DNA of 64,000 bases from Lachnospiraceae bacterium (GTDB lineage: Bacteria > Bacillota_A > Clostridia > Lachnospirales > Lachnospiraceae). A program made the position numbers and the translations under genes. The stretch covers positions 59,647 to 123,646 of the forward strand of contig JAILCT010000043.1 of the NCBI GenBank assembly GCA_024690425.1. Reading direction: 5' to 3'. The notes under the pieces were generated by a model that saw nothing but the letters and a program-made list of their open reading frames with translations, was not told where the DNA came from and searched no databases. Shown here one piece after another: positions 1 to 8,988 of this stretch; within the stretch, counting starts at the first letter, position 1, and each line of letters opens with the position of its first letter.

Positions 1-167
<167 letters not shown>

Positions 168-173
168 CTAATC

Positions 174-202
174 ATTTTAGATGTAAGCAAATCCAATGTC
201 AA
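174..202 (-). promoter_or_regulatory. promoter of gltX
   Basis: On the minus strand, TTGACA (202-197) and TAAAAT (179-174) are separated by exactly 17 bases. This is a near-consensus sigma-70/sigma-A promoter with a start expected near base 167, giving a leader of about 35 bases before the gltX ATG. Confidence 0.8.
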
Positions 203-253
203 GCATTTGAAGACACGGTGAGGACACGGGGACGGTTCTACTGTCTTCATATC

Positions 254-282
254 TTGACTATCAACATCATCAATGGTATAAA
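254..282 (+). promoter_or_regulatory. promoter of prs
   Basis: TTGACT (254-259) and TATAAA (277-282) have a 17-base spacer. The predicted start is near 289, leaving a leader of about 27 bases. It faces away from the gltX promoter, the two -35 boxes being about 50 bases apart. Confidence 0.75.
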
Positions 283-315
283 TTATACGTATTTAAGAAG
301 AAAACGGAGATGTAT

Positions 316-1512
316 ATGGGCAATATAGATTATTTGGAAGACGTAATGCAGGTGGCTCCGCTCAAGCTGGTCATACATGACAGTTTTGCCGAAGTGGGAC
401 GCCAGGTCAATGAGTATCTTGTCAAGTTCCGCAAGCAGGTCAATCAGCAGCATCTTGACTCTCCAGCTTTTCAGGGCTATCAGACGGAGGATTTTATCGC
501 CGATTGTTCATGGCCCAGATTCGGTTCAGGTGAAGGCAAGGCTGAATTTCATGAATCCATCCGCGGCAAGGACTTATATGTGCTTGCGGATGTTGTCAAC
601 CACAGTCTTACCTATCCGATCAACGGGTTCACCAACCATATGTCTCCCGACGACATATATCAGGACATCAAGCGCATCATCGCCGCAGCTGCAGGCAAGG
701 CCCACAGGATCACGGTGATAATGCCCTTCCTTTACGAAAGCCGTCAGCATAAGCGCTACGGACGCGAATCTCTCGACTGTGCCTATGCAATAGAAGAGCT
801 TAGCGAAATGGGCGTGACCAACATAGTAACCTTTGATGCCCATGATCCCAGGGTACAGAACTCGGCTCCCTTATGCGGCTTCGATAATTTCCAGCCCCCC
901 TATCAGTTTATAAGGGCTCTTCTCCACTATGAGAAGGACCTTGTCATTGACAAGGATAATCTTGTTGTCATCTGTCCCGATGAAGGAGCACTTCCCAGGG
1001 CTGTGTATTTCGCGGGTGTTCTCGGTGTGGATACGGGAATGTTTTATAAAAGAAGGGACTACTCCAAGGTTGTTAACGGTAAGAACCCCATAGTCGCGCA
1101 CGAATTCCTTGGTGATAATATAGATGGCAAGGATGTCATTGTCATAGATGATATTATCTCATCCGGCGGAAGCATGATAGATACTGCCAAGCAGCTTAAA
1201 GCCATGAATGCCAAGCGCGTGTTCATCTGCTGTACATTCGGTCTTTTTACCGACGGACTTGAGATTTTCGATGAAGCATATGAAAAGTGTTATTTCGACA
1301 GGATAATATGCACCAACCTGAATTATCATTCACCCGAGCTGTACAAGCGGGCCTATTACATAGAAGCCAACATGAGCAAGTTCTTAGCTTCGATCATCGA
1401 CTTTATGAACCATGATGTTGCATTATCGAATGTTCATACTCCTACCGAGAAGATAAACCAGATACTTGCAAAATACAATAAACGCGAATATGTTGATGAG
1501 CCGTTGAACTGA
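316..1512 (+). CDS. prs: ribose-phosphate pyrophosphokinase (PRPP synthetase)
   Basis: Makes phosphoribosyl pyrophosphate from ribose 5-phosphate and ATP for purine, pyrimidine, histidine, tryptophan and NAD synthesis. The signature PRPP loop is visible as VIVIDDIISSGGSM, preceded by CPDEGALPRA and by TFDAHDPRVQN, the positions of the family's substrate and metal binding segments. At about 398 residues it is longer than the usual 310-320, with extra N-terminal sequence and a divergent central segment (YESRQHKRYGRESL), as in some clostridial PRPP synthetases. An ATG at 310 is in frame, but GGAG at 306-309 touches it directly; ATG at 316 has a 6-base spacing and is the better start. It is the only plus-strand gene in the window, with its own promoter and terminator, so probably monocistronic. 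Confidence 0.93.
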   Translation: MGNIDYLEDVMQVAPLKLVIHDSFAEVGRQVNEYLVKFRKQVNQQHLDSPAFQGYQTEDFIADCSWPRFGSGEGKAEFHESIRGKDLYVLADVVNHSLTYPINGFTNHMSPDDIYQDIKRIIAAAAGKAHRITVIMPFLYESRQHKRYGRESLDCAYAIEELSEMGVTNIVTFDAHDPRVQNSAPLCGFDNFQPPYQFIRALLHYEKDLVIDKDNLVVICPDEGALPRAVYFAGVLGVDTGMFYKRRDYSKVVNGKNPIVAHEFLGDNIDGKDVIVIDDIISSGGSMIDTAKQLKAMNAKRVFICCTFGLFTDGLEIFDEAYEKCYFDRIICTNLNYHSPELYKRAYYIEANMSKFLASIIDFMNHDVALSNVHTPTEKINQILAKYNKREYVDEPLN

Positions 1513-1533
1513 TTCAACGGCTCATTACTTTTT
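1496..1533 (+). terminator. Rho-independent terminator of prs
   Basis: A perfect 13-bp stem (ATGAGCCGTTGAA at 1496-1508 with its complement at 1513-1525) closes a 4-base loop CTGA, followed by TACTTTTTG. The last prs codons form the left arm and the TGA stop (1510-1512) lies in the loop, so the terminator is built into the coding sequence. There is no T-run on the other side, so it mainly serves prs. Confidence 0.85.
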
Positions 1534-1544
1534 GAAAATCATTT

Positions 1545-1901
1545 TTATCCTTCTATATACTCAAACGCATTCTTATACCACTCAATACGCTCACCCAGTA
1601 TCGCGATCACATCAAAGCGTACATTATCGGTATCCTTAAGCTTCCTGTATACCCTGAAATAATCGGCGACTCTCGAGATCCTGAACTGCTTGCGGTAATC
1701 TACTGCCGCAGCGGGATCGCCTGCAGCCTCAGTCCTTCTGTATTTGACTTCAAAAAAGATATAGTAGCTCCCATCATGACCTACTATATCTATCTCTCCG
1801 TATCCTGATCTGAAGTTTCTGTCTATTATCTTAACACCCTGCGCGTTGAGAAATGAAACAGCCATATCTTCATATTTGCTTCCGACGCTGCGTCTGTTCA
1901 T
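1545..1901 (-). CDS. yraN: YraN/UPF0102 family nuclease-fold protein
   Basis: A 118-residue protein of the UPF0102 family, which has a restriction-endonuclease-like fold. Visible hallmarks are GSKYEDMAVSFL near the N-terminus, then RNFRSGYGEIDIVGHDG and FFEVKYRR, i.e. the E-x(n)-GEID-x(n)-EVKxR core expected of a PD-(D/E)XK nuclease. The cellular role is not settled; links to DNA processing are inferred from the fold. It is the last gene of the lepB-ylqF-rnhB run, where this family is commonly found beside rnhB. ATG at 1901 follows the upstream stop by three bases, with AGGTGA as ribosome binding site. Confidence 0.9.
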   Translation of the reverse strand: MNRRSVGSKYEDMAVSFLNAQGVKIIDRNFRSGYGEIDIVGHDGSYYIFFEVKYRRTEAAGDPAAAVDYRKQFRISRVADYFRVYRKLKDTDNVRFDVIAILGERIEWYKNAFEYIEG

Positions 1902-1904
1902 TTA

Positions 1905-2201
1905 TCACCTGACCCCGCTGACCTTGCCCTTTATCTTCTCCATCTCATCAACAAATACCAGTATCTCGGCAACCACTTCATACAGCTCAGGGGGAATGTA
2001 ATCACCTATCTCAAGCTTACTTAGTGTCTTTGCCAGCTTACTGTCCTGGTGCAGAGGTACATCCGACTCTTTGGCCTTCTCTATTATCTTTTCAGCCAGG
2101 GCGCCGCGCCCGCTTGCTATGACCTTGGGCGCAACATCACCCGGGTCATATTCCAGAGCTATCGCCTGCTTGACTTTTGGCTTCTTGTCCTTATCATCCA
2201 T
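1905..2201 (-). CDS. FlhB C-terminal-domain-like protein (EscU/YscU family)
   Basis: A 98-residue stand-alone version of the cytoplasmic domain of the flagellar/type III export switch protein FlhB. The core runs KQAIALEYDPGDVAPKVIA, then a GALAEKIIEKAKESDVPLHQD segment and YIPPELYEVVAEIL, matching the FlhB C-domain pattern. The four membrane helices of full FlhB are absent, and the autocleavage NPTH motif is not present (the position reads YDPG). Such short paralogues (FlhX/FlhB2) occur in flagellated Firmicutes and can interact with the export gate; that role is inference here. It sits next to a FliK-like gene, the natural partner of the FlhB C-domain, but away from any flagellar operon in this window. 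Confidence 0.85.
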   Translation of the reverse strand: MDDKDKKPKVKQAIALEYDPGDVAPKVIASGRGALAEKIIEKAKESDVPLHQDSKLAKTLSKLEIGDYIPPELYEVVAEILVFVDEMEKIKGKVSGVR

Positions 2202-2250
2202 CCAGATACTCCCACTCTGATCCCTGAATCCCTGTCTTGTTACTATACTC

Positions 2251-4110
2251 TTATGCCCTTATGTCAAAGGATAGTTTGGATCTTATCGGTCCTCCCACCA
2301 GACCGTTGCTCTTCTCCTTGAGCATTTCTCCGACAACAGTCTTCTTTGGTTCGTTCGGACTCTTCATTGTGACTGTTGTGGACATATTATAACCTTTTTT
2401 CTGTAATCTTGCATCAAGAATACCGATATTGGCTTCTATAAGATCAAGTGCAGCTTCATCATTAAAGTAAAAATTCGTATTGACCTTGTTCTTCTGCATT
2501 GCCACATAGACATCCATAGGGCCGAGATTATCCATGTCAAGGTGCAGAAATGCGCTGACATTACCGTCCCTGTTCTGAAGATTTTTCTTCTTGGTATAGA
2601 CATAGAGCTCTCCATGGGCGTTCTCCTGGTTCATCCTTATCGGGAGCTGCACGTATGCCGCCATCTGGTTGAGCTGGTTCATAAAGTTGACGTTGTCATT
2701 TATGTTCTGCGCACTCTTCATGACCTCGCTTCCGGCCTGGCCTGCATTCCTGAGTATCTCCATGGCCCTCTGCGACTGTTCGGCAAGTGTCTTGTAGAGC
2801 TCTTCAACTGCTCCTTCCCTGGCCACGTCGGCAGGATTAAGAAGCATCTGCTTCATCAGCTGGTTCCCGACAAGCTGCTTAAAATCATTGTTGTTAAGAA
2901 TCCTTGCCAGTGCTTCCTTCTGCGCATCCGACAATCCCCTCTCTGCCCTTGACATGTCGATCATGGTCCTTACAAAGTCGATCACGTCATTAACCGACAT
3001 GGTTCCGTCTGTTATATTCTTAAGCTCATCCGCGGGCATGCCCAGCCTGCTTAAGTCATCCATAAGTCCCTGCATCAGCTGACTGCTCCCGTCAGGTGTA
3101 CTCCCACCGCTGGAGAGCGCTCCTCCGTCCTGGGAAACAGCTGTTTCTCCCATATTGACGGAAGTGTTCATCTCCGGAGTTGATTCCGAATCAGCGTTAA
3201 GCGTAACAGCCCATACATCCTCAACCTCCACGGGTACGGTCTCCGGAACTTCCGCTATTATATTGGTCGGTCCGTTTGCAGCCACCTCTATCGCCTGTAC
3301 TGCGGTTCCTGCCATCTGCGGATTGTTAAGTATGGCACCCCAATCCCTGTCTCCCGCCGAGACAAGGCTCAATATATCATTGCTGAGCTGCAGCTGGGCA
3401 TCCGTAAGGATCTGGCCGGCGTCCGTCATAACAGAAACACTTCCATCTCCCAAAGCTGCAGGGCCGGTTCCGAGAAGATCGCTCAGACCCTCACTCAGAC
3501 CGGTCGCATCATTTATTATCTGGTGCTCGAAATTCTTGTAATTCTCATACTGCTCGATGTTAAGCTCATTTATTGGAAGTCCCAGCTTGGTTAGCTGTAC
3601 CAGAGTTGCCGGATCGGTCGTCGGATTAGCATCCATAACCCTTACCATGCCTCTAAGCGCCTGTGAATTAACGCTCATACCTTCATCAAGCATGTTGGTG
3701 ACCATGGCAAGATTGGTCGCGGTAGGCTTAAGCCCCGCTTCAGAAAGGGCTGCATTAGCCATTGTATTGTTTGTAAGATTTGCATACAGGGGATGAAGTG
3801 TTGTCTGCTCCCCGTTACTTGTGACCTGGAACATCAGCTTCTGTCCGACAGCTATATCCATATTCTGATCAAGACTTGCAGTAAGTGTTGCATTATTGTC
3901 AAGGCGAAGGGTGACTTCACCGTTCTTAACGTTCATGACCTCACCGCCGACAACCTGTCCCGGTGCTATCGTGACAGCCTGCCCGGCCTGACCCTGAGTG
4001 CTGCCGGCAGCATTATTAACAGTGCCGATCGCACCTGCCTGTGAACCTGCAAGGCTTCCCGGCCCTCCTGCCTGTCGGTATGCATTTATCGCATTCAGAT
4101 CAAGCGCCAT
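2251..4110 (-). CDS. FliK-like flagellar hook-length control family protein
   Basis: A 619-residue protein with no signal peptide or membrane helix. The N-terminal part (residues about 1-110) is Gly/Ala/Gln/Thr-rich and then resembles a small beta domain (VVGGEVMNVKNGEVTLRLD). The middle is acidic and low in complexity. The C-terminal 130 residues fit the FliK/Flg_hook domain: LPIRMNQENAHGELYVY, LDMDNLGPMDVYVAM, NFYFNDEAALDLIEANIGI and LDARLQKKGYNM. In flagellated bacteria FliK measures hook length and flips FlhB substrate specificity. This may be such a protein or an orphan paralogue working with the adjacent FlhB-like gene; a substitute role in another export process cannot be excluded. ATG 4110 has GGGAG upstream. 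Confidence 0.75.
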   Translation of the reverse strand: MALDLNAINAYRQAGGPGSLAGSQAGAIGTVNNAAGSTQGQAGQAVTIAPGQVVGGEVMNVKNGEVTLRLDNNATLTASLDQNMDIAVGQKLMFQVTSNGEQTTLHPLYANLTNNTMANAALSEAGLKPTATNLAMVTNMLDEGMSVNSQALRGMVRVMDANPTTDPATLVQLTKLGLPINELNIEQYENYKNFEHQIINDATGLSEGLSDLLGTGPAALGDGSVSVMTDAGQILTDAQLQLSNDILSLVSAGDRDWGAILNNPQMAGTAVQAIEVAANGPTNIIAEVPETVPVEVEDVWAVTLNADSESTPEMNTSVNMGETAVSQDGGALSSGGSTPDGSSQLMQGLMDDLSRLGMPADELKNITDGTMSVNDVIDFVRTMIDMSRAERGLSDAQKEALARILNNNDFKQLVGNQLMKQMLLNPADVAREGAVEELYKTLAEQSQRAMEILRNAGQAGSEVMKSAQNINDNVNFMNQLNQMAAYVQLPIRMNQENAHGELYVYTKKKNLQNRDGNVSAFLHLDMDNLGPMDVYVAMQKNKVNTNFYFNDEAALDLIEANIGILDARLQKKGYNMSTTVTMKSPNEPKKTVVGEMLKEKSNGLVGGPIRSKLSFDIRA

Positions 4111-4126
4111 ACTTCTCCCTGTTTTA

Positions 4127-4885
4127 TCAGATAAAGTTGCCTATAAAGCTTCTCCTGTGTATCGGTGTCGGTCCGTATTTCTTTATTGCCTCTATGTGTC
4201 TTGCCGACCCATACCCCTTGTTAGAGGCAAAATCATACTCCGGATAGATCCTGTCATATTCAACCATAAGCCTGTCCCTTGTGACCTTTGCAACTATGGA
4301 TGCCGCAGCGATCGAAACCGACTTGGCATCTCCCTTAATGATGGGCACCTGCTTTATTGGGACTTCAGGTATAGTGACCGCATCATTCAGAAGAAGGTCA
4401 GGCTTCGGATCAAGCTTACCGATGGCCTGCCGCATGGCTTCATATGTTGCCTGTAGTATATTTATCTCATCTATCCTTTCATTATCGGCTGATCCAAGGC
4501 CTACGCTGACAGCCTCCTTCATGATGACATCATAAAGCTCTTCTCTTTTTGTTTCGGACAGTTTCTTGGAATCATTAACGTATAAAATGCAAGAATCTTT
4601 CGGAAGTATCACTGCACCGGCAACTACAGGCCCTGCAAGAGGACCTCTTCCGACCTCGTCAATACCGCAGATGAGCTGAAAATCAGCATACTTTCGCTCG
4701 TATTCCTTCATGCCCTCGATCCTGGCAAGCTCTGTCTTATATTTTTCAAGCTTCTTCCCTGCCTTCTCAACAAGTGCCTGCACGCCCGGCCTCTCATCAT
4801 CAGAATATTCCTTTATAAAATCCGGCAGGTTTACTTCATCAAGCATAGCCAGCTCGTTCTTGATATCTGTAATCTTATTTTCCAT
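4127..4885 (-). CDS. rnhB: ribonuclease HII
   Basis: Cleaves the RNA strand of RNA/DNA hybrids and single ribonucleotides embedded in DNA. The catalytic core begins ICGIDEVGRGPLAGPVVAGA, with the DEVGRG active-site motif, followed by VNDSKKLSETKREEL and the KGYGSARHIEAIKKYGPTPIHR C-terminal segment. An N-terminal extension of about 65 residues precedes the core, as in Bacillus-type RnhB. The start chosen is ATG at 4885, one base after the ylqF stop, with GGAGAG upstream; the frame stays open further back but only inside ylqF. It is co-transcribed with ylqF, the common arrangement in Firmicutes. Confidence 0.94.
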   Translation of the reverse strand: MENKITDIKNELAMLDEVNLPDFIKEYSDDERPGVQALVEKAGKKLEKYKTELARIEGMKEYERKYADFQLICGIDEVGRGPLAGPVVAGAVILPKDSCILYVNDSKKLSETKREELYDVIMKEAVSVGLGSADNERIDEINILQATYEAMRQAIGKLDPKPDLLLNDAVTIPEVPIKQVPIIKGDAKSVSIAAASIVAKVTRDRLMVEYDRIYPEYDFASNKGYGSARHIEAIKKYGPTPIHRRSFIGNFI

Positions 4886-4886
4886 A

Positions 4887-5735
4887 TCAGGGTCTCTCCA
4901 ATGTGATGCGTCCCAGCTTTCCGCTGCGAAAATCATCAATGAACAGCGTGGCAGCCCGTTCAAGATCGGGCTCGCCTCCCTTGACAAGGCACTTCCTTAC
5001 AAGGGCGATCTTGGCAAGTATCTCATGTGAAACCCTGTCCTCATCTGTCCCGTATCGTTCCGAAACAAGACCGGTGTATGAGTTGCCGGGGTCCTTTAAA
5101 AAATCGATAAGTTCACACGCAAGCTCCTGCTTCTGTATTATCTCATCATTGATCGATCCGATGAATGCGATCATTTTCCCTGTTTCCTGGTCTTCGAACT
5201 TGGGCCACAGTACTCCCGGTGTATCAAGCAGCTCGACATCCTTATTGAGCCTTATCCACTGCTTACCCTTGGTCACTCCGGGTTTGTTGCCTGTTTTTGC
5301 TGCTGCCTTGCCGGCAAGTGAATTGATAAATGTTGACTTCCCTACATTGGGGATACCGACAACCATAGCCCGTACCGGCCTGTTCTTTATGCCCCGCTTC
5401 CTGTCTCTCTCTATCTTCTCCCTGCAGGCTTCCTGGATGGCAGGCTTGATCCTGTTTATACCTTCTCCGGTTCTTGAATTGATCCTTACGACACTGTATC
5501 CGTTGTCGGTAAAAAAACCGGTCCACGCTTCATTTGCCACAGGATCCGCCAGGTCTTCCTTATTAAGGATTATCATTCTGGCCTTACCCCTTGCCAGCTT
5601 ATCTATATCGGGATTTCTGGTCGCATGGGGAGCCCTGGCATCAACAAGTTCAATGACAAGATCGATGAGCTTAATGTCTTCTTCCATCATCCTGAAGGCC
5701 TTCTGCATGTGACCCGGGAACCATTGATATACCAT
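4887..5735 (-). CDS. ylqF: ribosome biogenesis GTPase A
   Basis: A 282-residue circularly permuted GTPase (also called RbgA) needed for late assembly of the 50S subunit. The GTPase motifs appear in permuted order: G4 ILNKEDLADP first, then G1 GIPNVGKSTFINSL and G3 LLDTPGVLWP. The start VYQWFPGHMQKAF is the typical N-terminus. The C-terminal helical RNA-binding part follows. The ATG overlaps the lepB stop as TAATG, implying translational coupling, and the stop is one base from rnhB. Confidence 0.95.
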   Translation of the reverse strand: MVYQWFPGHMQKAFRMMEEDIKLIDLVIELVDARAPHATRNPDIDKLARGKARMIILNKEDLADPVANEAWTGFFTDNGYSVVRINSRTGEGINRIKPAIQEACREKIERDRKRGIKNRPVRAMVVGIPNVGKSTFINSLAGKAAAKTGNKPGVTKGKQWIRLNKDVELLDTPGVLWPKFEDQETGKMIAFIGSINDEIIQKQELACELIDFLKDPGNSYTGLVSERYGTDEDRVSHEILAKIALVRKCLVKGGEPDLERAATLFIDDFRSGKLGRITLERP

Positions 5736-6331
5736 TACTCCACCCTTCCCATTCTCGTATCTTCGTATTTCATATGGTACCAGACCTTGCCTTCTATCAT
5801 TTCGCGGCCGATATTTCCTATATTGGCGCTTCGGCTGTCTTCGGAATTATCCCGGTTATCACCCATAACAAAGTACTCATCGTCGGATAGCTGTATGACT
5901 TCCGCGGCAATTCCGGGATCTTCGGTCGGTGTGTCCATTACTTTCATCTCTCCGTCGATATAAACAGAGCCCTGCTTGATCTGTATCGATTCTCCGGGCA
6001 GTCCCACTATACGCTTGACATACAGGTGGGTATTCTCGTCCCCGTTCGGGTGAAAGGCTATAACATCACCCCTTGCCGGAGCTGAGAACTGATAAACTAT
6101 CCTGTTTATAAGGACCTCTTCCCCGTTATGCAGTGAAGGCTCCATCGAACTTCCAATTATGCTTGTTTTGATCCCGACAAAATTAACCGTCATTATCCCA
6201 AGGAAAACGGCGGCCAGAGAGCCAAATACCCAGAAAAGGACCTCATAGAGTATTGACATTTTATTCTTTCTCCTGTCGGAACCCGGAAGATCCAGTGTAA
6301 GATCCAGTCCCTTTTTCTTCTTTCTTCTCAT
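5735..6331 (-). CDS. lepB: signal peptidase I
   Basis: Removes signal peptides from exported proteins at the outer face of the membrane. It has a basic N-terminus (MRRKKKKG), one membrane segment (YEVLFWVFGSLAAVFLGIM), then the catalytic serine box GSSMEPSLHNGEEV, the lysine box YVKRIVGLPGE and the GDNRDNSEDSR box. The frame is open to a GTG at 6379, but that start has no ribosome binding site and would place the rplS terminator inside the gene; ATG at 6331, just past the hairpin, gives 198 residues and a normal N-terminus. No convincing promoter of its own was seen, so it is probably reached by read-through from rplS. Confidence 0.92.
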   Translation of the reverse strand: MRRKKKKGLDLTLDLPGSDRRKNKMSILYEVLFWVFGSLAAVFLGIMTVNFVGIKTSIIGSSMEPSLHNGEEVLINRIVYQFSAPARGDVIAFHPNGDENTHLYVKRIVGLPGESIQIKQGSVYIDGEMKVMDTPTEDPGIAAEVIQLSDDEYFVMGDNRDNSEDSRSANIGNIGREMIEGKVWYHMKYEDTRMGRVE

Positions 6332-6371
6332 AAAAACACCAAAGGGGCAAATACATAAGTATTTGCCCCTT
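6332..6371 (-). terminator. Rho-independent terminator after rplS
   Basis: A perfect 13-bp stem (AAGGGGCAAATAC, arms 6359-6371 and 6342-6354) with a 4-base loop, followed on the minus strand by TGGTGTTTTT (T-run 6336-6332) directly against the lepB ATG. The position suggests partial termination separating abundant rplS mRNA from the lepB operon. Confidence 0.8.
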
Positions 6372-6385
6372 AAAGTCACAACTGA

Positions 6386-6733
6386 TTATTTAACAACTTC
6401 TTTAACCTTAGCGGCTTTACCGACACGATCTCTTAAGTAGAACAGCTTAGCCCTTCTAACCTTACCGCGCCTTACCACTTCGATCTTCTCAACGAAAGGT
6501 GAATGAAGCGGCCATGTCTTCTCAACGCCTACACCGTTACTGTTCTTCCTTACGGTGAATGTCTCACGGTTACTTCCGCCCTGTCTCTTAAGAACGGTGC
6601 CTTCGAAAACCTGGATCCTCTCTCTGTTTCCTTCCTTGATCTTGGCATGTACCTTAACGGTATCGCCAACCGCAAACTCAGGAACGCTCTCCTTCATCTG
6701 CTCAGCCTCAATGTTTTTGATAATTTCGTTCAT
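6386..6733 (-). CDS. rplS: 50S ribosomal protein L19
   Basis: A 115-residue protein that sits at the 30S-50S interface. The family pattern is complete: [53 protein letters not shown] and the C-terminal [16 protein letters not shown]. An in-frame ATG 42 bases upstream is rejected because ATG 6733 has AGGAGG at ideal spacing and starts the normal N-terminus ([12 protein letters not shown]). It has a strong promoter and a leader of about 78 bases, long enough to hold an L19-type leader element, though no such fold could be confirmed by eye. Confidence 0.97.
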   Translation of the reverse strand: MNEIIKNIEAEQMKESVPEFAVGDTVKVHAKIKEGNRERIQVFEGTVLKRQGGSNRETFTVRKNSNGVGVEKTWPLHSPFVEKIEVVRRGKVRRAKLFYLRDRVGKAAKVKEVVK

Positions 6734-6817
6734 AAAAACCTCCTGATCATCTGACGTTCTTATCTTTGAAAACACAAAGGCAGCGGACCGTCTACTTAAC
6801 TAACAACAACTTATGGT

Positions 6818-6846
6818 ATTTTATCATATAAAGATCCTTAATGCAA
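6818..6846 (-). promoter_or_regulatory. promoter of rplS
   Basis: TTGCAT (6846-6841) and TAAAAT (6823-6818) are 17 bases apart on the minus strand, placed immediately after the ilvC stop. The start is expected near 6811, about 78 bases before the rplS ATG. Confidence 0.8.
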
Positions 6847-6849
6847 GGA

Positions 6850-7881
<1,032 letters not shown>

Positions 7882-7927
7882 CTAAAATAGATCATATAAA
7901 TTTATTAAACTAAAAGTCATACCCGGA

Positions 7928-8428
7928 TCAGTCGATCGTAACAAGACCCTCGGTACCCCTTCTAAGTCCGGCTATTCCCGTCCTGGCTATCTCAAGTATC
8001 TCATACCCCTTAAGCAGATCAAGAAATGCATCAATCTTGCTCTGATTACCGGTAAGCTCGATGATCATTGAGTCTATGTCCACATCTATGATCTTGGCAC
8101 GGAATATATCAGATACCGACACTATCGCCTGTCTCTGGTCATCCCTGGCCTTGATCTTTATCATGATGAGTTCACGGTAAACAGAAGAATCGGGCTTAAG
8201 CTCCCATATCTGACGCACGTCGATAAGCTTGCCAACCTGCTTCTCGATCTGTTCAAGGATCGCCTCATCACCGGTTGCAACTATTGTTATCCTGGTGTAA
8301 TTGGGATTGGATGTAACACCCGCCGTAATACTCTCTATATTATATCCCCGGCGGGAGAACAGACCCGAAATACGGGAAAGAACACCTGATGTATTATCTA
8401 CAAGTAACTGAAAAACCTTTTTCTGCAT
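7928..8428 (-). CDS. ilvH: acetolactate synthase small (regulatory) subunit
   Basis: A 166-residue subunit that binds the large subunit and gives feedback control by valine. The N-terminal ACT domain starts VFQLLVDNTSGVLSRISGLF and continues RRGYNIESITAGVT, the standard IlvH/IlvN pattern; a second domain (about 80-160) includes RELIMIKIKA and the ending RTGIAGLRRGTEGL. It is paralogous to the next gene upstream (8482-8967), with 53 bases between them. This copy looks the more canonical of the two. Confidence 0.93.
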   Translation of the reverse strand: MQKKVFQLLVDNTSGVLSRISGLFSRRGYNIESITAGVTSNPNYTRITIVATGDEAILEQIEKQVGKLIDVRQIWELKPDSSVYRELIMIKIKARDDQRQAIVSVSDIFRAKIIDVDIDSMIIELTGNQSKIDAFLDLLKGYEILEIARTGIAGLRRGTEGLVTID

Positions 8429-8481
8429 AACTGACCACCTTTAAACTCACTTCCCCCATTTTATCATAGACAAAGCATATG

Positions 8482-8967
8482 TCAATCACTGAGATTGCAC
8501 TTTTGCAGGGCAAGTGTGCCGGTTCTTGCAACTTCCACGATGCTTATTGAAGCCAGCATCTGAATGAGGAGGTTGGTCCTCTCCGGCGTGTCGCACAGCT
8601 GAATGGTCAGAAGGTTCTTGCTCATGTCAACTATCGATGCGTTAAGGATCTCACATATTTCCATGATCTCCTTGCGGGTGCTCTTGTTATACTTGACTTT
8701 TACAAGAATGAGCTCCCTGCTCACACTCTCCTCTTCGGAGAAGGTCTTGATCTTTATAACGTCGATCTTCTTGTTAAGCTGCTTCTCGATCTGTTCCAGC
8801 GTCCCCTTCTCGCCCGAAGACACTATTGTTATGCAGCTTACACCCGGATCATCGGTCTCGCCGACTGCCAGGGAATCAATATTGAACATCCTTCGTGAAA
8901 ACAGACCCGCCACCTTCATAAGGACGCCCGATCTGTTCTCAACAAGCACCGAATATAATCTCTTCAT
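8482..8967 (-). CDS. ilvN: second acetolactate synthase small-subunit paralogue (ACT domain)
   Basis: A 161-residue relative of the downstream ilvH. Shared features are YSVLVENRSGVLMKVAGLFS, FNIDSLAVGETDDP and a C-terminal half with RELILVKVKYNKSTRKE. It differs in sequence throughout, so it is not a recent duplicate. It lies between ilvB and ilvH, so one catalytic subunit is encoded with two regulatory ones. It may bind IlvB together with IlvH, or sense a different amino acid; which effector is not readable from sequence. ATG 8967 starts the usual N-terminus. Confidence 0.88.
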   Translation of the reverse strand: MKRLYSVLVENRSGVLMKVAGLFSRRMFNIDSLAVGETDDPGVSCITIVSSGEKGTLEQIEKQLNKKIDVIKIKTFSEEESVSRELILVKVKYNKSTRKEIMEICEILNASIVDMSKNLLTIQLCDTPERTNLLIQMLASISIVEVARTGTLALQKCNLSD

Positions 8968-8988
8968 GTAACAACCACCTATTAATTA

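Noticed and set aside
6332..6379. GTG start for lepB at 6379
   Set aside because: No ribosome binding site precedes it, and the extra 16 residues would be encoded by the rplS terminator hairpin.
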